DNA of 64,000 bases from [Streptosporangium] indianense (GTDB lineage Bacteria; Actinomycetota; Actinomycetes; Streptomycetales; Streptomycetaceae): contig NZ_JAKEIO010000012.1 of NCBI RefSeq assembly GCF_021474405.1, positions 27,371 to 91,370 of the forward strand, read 5' to 3'. Positions 61,269-64,000 of the stretch are shown piece after piece; the first letter of the stretch is position 1; each line of letters begins with the position of its first letter. The notes beneath the pieces were generated by a model that had not been told where the DNA came from, made no database searches, and saw nothing but the letters and a program-made list of their open reading frames with translations. A program made the translations under genes and the position numbers.

Positions 61269-62336
61269 ATGGACGTCACGGTTCTGCGCCCCGACGAGCT
61301 GACCGCCGCCGACCTCGGCGCGTGGCAGGCCATGCAACGCGCGGAGCTGACCCTGGCCAACCCCTTCCTCGCACCCGAGTTCGCCCGGGCCGTGGGCCGC
61401 CAGCGCGCCGCCGCCCGGGTGGCACGCCTGTGCGAGGGCGGCCGCACCGTGGGTTTCTTCCCCTTCGAACGGCACGCCCTGGGAGCCGGCAAGCCGATCG
61501 GCTCCGGATTCTGCGACTGCCAGGGCCTGATCCACCTGCCGGGCCTCCACTGGGACCCGGCCGAGCTGCTCAGGGCGTGCGGTCTCGCGCTGTGGGAGTA
61601 CGACCATCTGGCCGCGGGCCAGACGCCCTTCGAGACGGCGGGCACGCCCTGTGCCCGGGTCGCCTCCCCCGTGATGGAACTGAACGGCGGGTCGCACACC
61701 TACCTCGAACGGCTGCGGCCCTCGGTGCTGCGCACCGCGCGGAACCACGAACGCCGGCTGGCCCGCGATTTGGGGGCGCTGCGCCTGGACTTCCATGCAC
61801 CCGACCCCGCCCTGCTGGACACCCTCTTCCGCTGGAAGTCCGCCCAGCTCCGGGCCCGGGGACAGCGCGACCCGCTCGCCCAGGGCTGGTTCCTGGCGAT
61901 CCTCCGGGAGCTGTTCGACCTGCCGTCCGAATCCTGCTCGGGCACGCTGACCGTGCTCCGCGCGGGCGAGACCCCCGTCGCCATGCTCTACGGACTGTGC
62001 TCACGGGAGGTGTACGCCTCCTGGTTCCCCGCGTACGACACGCGGTTCGCCAAGTACTCGCCCGGGATCCTCCTCCATCTCAAGTGCGCCGAGGCCGCCG
62101 CGGAACGCGGCATCACCCACGTCGACCTGGGCAAGGGCACCTCCCGCTACAAGGACGCGCTGAAGACGGCGGACCTCACCGTCACCGAGGGCTACGTCGG
62201 CCGACGCACCCCTGGGGCGGTCCTGGGCCGGCTGCGCAGGGCGTCGAGCCGCACCGCCCACACGGCGATCAACGCCGACCCGCGGGTCCACCGCGCGGTG
62301 GTCAGGGCCGTCGGCGCGGTGGACCGTTTGCGCTGA
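61269..62336 (+). CDS. GNAT/FemAB-like acyltransferase (CelD/BioF2 type)
   Basis: 355 residues from ATG 61269 with GAGGTGA upstream. The pattern GGSHTYLERLRPSVLRTARN then HERRLARDL, RWKSAQLRARGQ and YDTRFAKYSPGILLHLKCAEAA then DLGKGTSRYKD is typical of the double-GNAT acyltransferases found in exopolysaccharide loci. They transfer acyl or amino-acyl groups to sugars. Last gene of the operon, 23 bases after the glycosidase-like gene. Confidence 0.85.
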   Translation: MDVTVLRPDELTAADLGAWQAMQRAELTLANPFLAPEFARAVGRQRAAARVARLCEGGRTVGFFPFERHALGAGKPIGSGFCDCQGLIHLPGLHWDPAELLRACGLALWEYDHLAAGQTPFETAGTPCARVASPVMELNGGSHTYLERLRPSVLRTARNHERRLARDLGALRLDFHAPDPALLDTLFRWKSAQLRARGQRDPLAQGWFLAILRELFDLPSESCSGTLTVLRAGETPVAMLYGLCSREVYASWFPAYDTRFAKYSPGILLHLKCAEAAAERGITHVDLGKGTSRYKDALKTADLTVTEGYVGRRTPGAVLGRLRRASSRTAHTAINADPRVHRAVVRAVGAVDRLR

Positions 62337-62395
62337 CCGAGACCTGCCCGACCGGGTGCGGCCTCCCGGCCGACCGGAGTTCCGCGACCTACGAT

Positions 62396-62405
62396 GTACG
62401 CGTAC
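62396..62405. promoter_or_regulatory. Palindrome at the TetR promoter
   Basis: GTACGCGTAC is a perfect 10-bp palindrome immediately after TACGAT (62390-62395), a possible -10. This placement fits autorepression by the TetR protein. It is related to but distinct from the GTATAC-N3-GTAAAC sites. Confidence 0.5.
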
Positions 62406-62465
62406 GCGCCGCGCCCGCGGATGCCGGGCCACGTCGGGAGTCCCTCCCGGGGACGAGGAGGCCGC

Positions 62466-63224
62466 ATGACCGAGCAGCGAGCCCGAGGCCGTGGCAAGGG
62501 CGGTGCGGCCGCGTCGGCCCCCGCCCGCCGCGCCAGCGACCGCGGCCGGTACGGCCGGCTGAACCGGGAGCGGGTGCTGGCCAGCGCGCTGGCGCTGGTG
62601 GACCAGGAAGGCCTCTCCGCCCTCAGCATGCGCCGCCTGGGCACCGAGCTCGGCGTGGAGGCCATGGCGCTCTACCGGTACGCGTCGAGCAAGGACGCCC
62701 TGCTGGACGGGCTGGTCGAGGCCTTGTACCTGGAGCTGGAGGAGCGGCTGGCCGCCGACGGGGACGAGGACACCGACTGGCGGGCCGGGCTGCACCGGAT
62801 CGCCCGGGCGACCTACGCCGTATGTCTCGCACATCCGCAGGCGGTGCCGCTGCTGGCCACGCGGCTGCTGGCGGTCCCCCTGGCCCGGCGGCCCGCCGCG
62901 GTCCTGCGCGATCACGAAAGGGTGCTGGCCATCCTGCGGGGGGCCGGGTTCGACGAGGCGACGACGGCCGACGTGTTCCGCGCCTTCACGGCCTGGCTGC
63001 TGGGCTACGTCTCCGTGGAGCTGCGTCCGGTGGTCGACAACCCGGACGAGACCGAGCCGGCCTTCCGTCTGGGACTGCACCGGCTGTCGGCGAAGGAGCT
63101 GCCGACGCTGCGGGAGACGGCGGCCGCACTCGTCGAGCAGGGCGGTCTGCAGGGCCTCGCGGCCGGTCTCGACGCCCTGCTCGACGGCTTCACGAACGGC
63201 TCCGCTTCCGCAGCATCCGGGTGA
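62466..63224 (+). CDS. TetR-family regulator with TetR_C effector domain
   Basis: 252 residues from ATG 62466 with GAGGAGG upstream. After a basic, disordered N-terminus, RERVLASALALVDQEGLSAL followed by SMRRLGTELGVEAMALYRY is the helix-turn-helix, and residues 95-240 form the effector domain of the tetracycline-repressor C-terminal class. Its 3' end overlaps the DUF427 gene on the other strand by 35 bases. It could regulate itself and, speculatively, the glycan operon upstream. Confidence 0.9.
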   Translation: MTEQRARGRGKGGAAASAPARRASDRGRYGRLNRERVLASALALVDQEGLSALSMRRLGTELGVEAMALYRYASSKDALLDGLVEALYLELEERLAADGDEDTDWRAGLHRIARATYAVCLAHPQAVPLLATRLLAVPLARRPAAVLRDHERVLAILRGAGFDEATTADVFRAFTAWLLGYVSVELRPVVDNPDETEPAFRLGLHRLSAKELPTLRETAAALVEQGGLQGLAAGLDALLDGFTNGSASAASG

Positions 63225-63954
63225 ACGGCGTCTCCGGCCGCTCCAGGCGCTCGCCGTCGAGCGTGATGTCGACGACCTCGTTGAAGAAGGCGACGCGCCC
63301 CCGGATCGCCGCCACGGCGGGCAACGGCTCGGGGTAGGTCCACACGAGGTTGGGCGGCACGTCGGCCTCGCCGCGCCAGGACCAGTAGGAGGCGGTGCCC
63401 TTGTAGGGGCATCCGGTGTGGTGGTCGGTGGCGTCGAACAGGTCGAGGCGCACGTCCTCGCGGGGGAGGTAGTACCGCGTGGGCAGGGACGTCTCGAAGA
63501 GCAGGACCGGGGTGCGGCTGTCGGCGACGAGCTGCCCGTCGACCTCGATTCGCACGTGCCGGCTGCTGGGCAGCGCGTCGACGCGTTTGTGCGGGTCACG
63601 GGGGTGGATGAAGATCTCCTCGTCCTCCTCGTACCAGTGGTCGAGGCCCGTGTCGGTGCGCAGGAACCACTCGAAGGCGATGTGGCCGGCCAGGTCGTCC
63701 GCGGGGAACGTCCAGGCCGCGTTCGCGCGCACCTCGCCGTCGGCGTCCAGGTCGTAGAAGACCCGGGAGCCGGTGTGGGCGCCCGTGGGCGGGCTCTTGG
63801 CCGGACGGAGGAGGTCGGTGCGGACGTCGCGCGCCGGGAAGGCGTACTGCGGGACGGGCAGGTGTGGCTCCCACACGAGCACCGGGTGCCGGCTGTCGAC
63901 GACGGTGACGTCGCCCTTGCGGCCGCGCACCCAGCGCTCACTGGGCTCCCACAT
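63190..63954 (-). CDS. DUF427 domain protein (two repeats), N-terminus possibly beyond the edge
   Basis: 254 residues from ATG 63954. Two DUF427 modules: one around VVDSRHPVLVWEPHLPVPQY with FPARDVRTDLL and one around VADSRTPVLLFETSLPTRYY with LPREDVRLDLF, followed by CPYKGTASYWSW, the family hallmark. The frame stays open to the right edge and reads AHPGARSLRTTPEGL before the ATG, which looks protein-like, so the true start may lie outside the window. The domain's biochemical function is unknown. It is convergent with and overlaps the TetR gene. Confidence 0.85.
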   Translation of the reverse strand: MWEPSERWVRGRKGDVTVVDSRHPVLVWEPHLPVPQYAFPARDVRTDLLRPAKSPPTGAHTGSRVFYDLDADGEVRANAAWTFPADDLAGHIAFEWFLRTDTGLDHWYEEDEEIFIHPRDPHKRVDALPSSRHVRIEVDGQLVADSRTPVLLFETSLPTRYYLPREDVRLDLFDATDHHTGCPYKGTASYWSWRGEADVPPNLVWTYPEPLPAVAAIRGRVAFFNEVVDITLDGERLERPETPFTRMLRKRSRS

Positions 63955-64000
63955 GAGGCCTTCCGGGGTGGTGCGCAGCGAGCGGGCGCCGGGGTGGGCC

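Overview
The window is high-GC DNA (roughly 72-74% by eye) with strong third-position G/C bias, GTG and TTG starts, GGAGG-type ribosome sites, TTA leucine codons that are almost absent, and gene families typical of actinomycete chromosomes (FxS RiPP system, LAL regulators, GPP34 protein, bL37, CHAT-TPR protein). It is best read as a Streptomyces chromosome segment. There is no plasmid origin, insertion sequence, CRISPR array or rRNA.

Layout. (1) 0-4.6 kb: a sigma-70 factor cut by the window edge, an intracellular subtilisin and a divergent TPR-CHAT protein, which together look like a regulated-proteolysis module. (2) 4.7-7.6 kb: a LuxR-type ATPase regulator divergent from a metzincin-like protein whose catalytic Glu is Gln; a 9-bp inverted repeat lies between them. 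(3) 8.1-13.7 kb: a cation/proton antiporter, a membrane protein with two TTA codons and two P-loop ATPases in one direction, of unknown joint function. (4) 13.7-21.6 kb: an FxS-type cyclophane RiPP locus: a leftward fxsA - fxsT - unknown gene unit, and divergently fxsB (radical SAM) plus an HExxH peptide hydroxylase. The fxsA C-terminus departs from FxSxx. (5) 21.6-22.6 kb: a broken FAD monooxygenase, a 25-codon gene for ribosomal protein bL37 and tRNA-Pro(GGG).

(6) 23-44 kb: a large myo-inositol and related polyol catabolic region. It has three Gfo/Idh/MocA dehydrogenases, IolE, a sugar-type ABC importer (binding protein, permease, ATPase), IolC, a Cgl0159-like aldolase, IolB, IolD, IolA and a GntR regulator, with two LacI-type regulators, a phytanoyl-CoA dioxygenase-like enzyme and an SDR. 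Import, oxidation (IolG), dehydration (IolE), ring opening (IolD), isomerisation (IolB), phosphorylation (IolC), aldol cleavage and the final semialdehyde dehydrogenase (IolA) are all represented. The two main divergent promoters share a mirror-image 16-bp element. A TMEM175-like channel, a GPP34 protein and decayed dehydrogenase fragments are interspersed.

(7) 44-62.3 kb: a GalE-like epimerase (Tyr to Phe in YxxxK), a GGDEF-EAL membrane protein, a GH15 enzyme, and a tightly coupled nine-gene rightward operon for a surface glycan or glycolipid: GT2, GT4, flippase-nucleotidyltransferase fusion, kinase-GT4 fusion, PIG-L deacetylase, GT39-like membrane transferase, GT4, exported glycosidase-like protein and GNAT/FemAB-like acyltransferase. 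Three copies of a GTATAC-N3-GTAAAC site precede galE, the GH15 gene and the operon, suggesting one regulon. (8) 62.4-64 kb: a TetR regulator and a DUF427 protein converge at the right edge.
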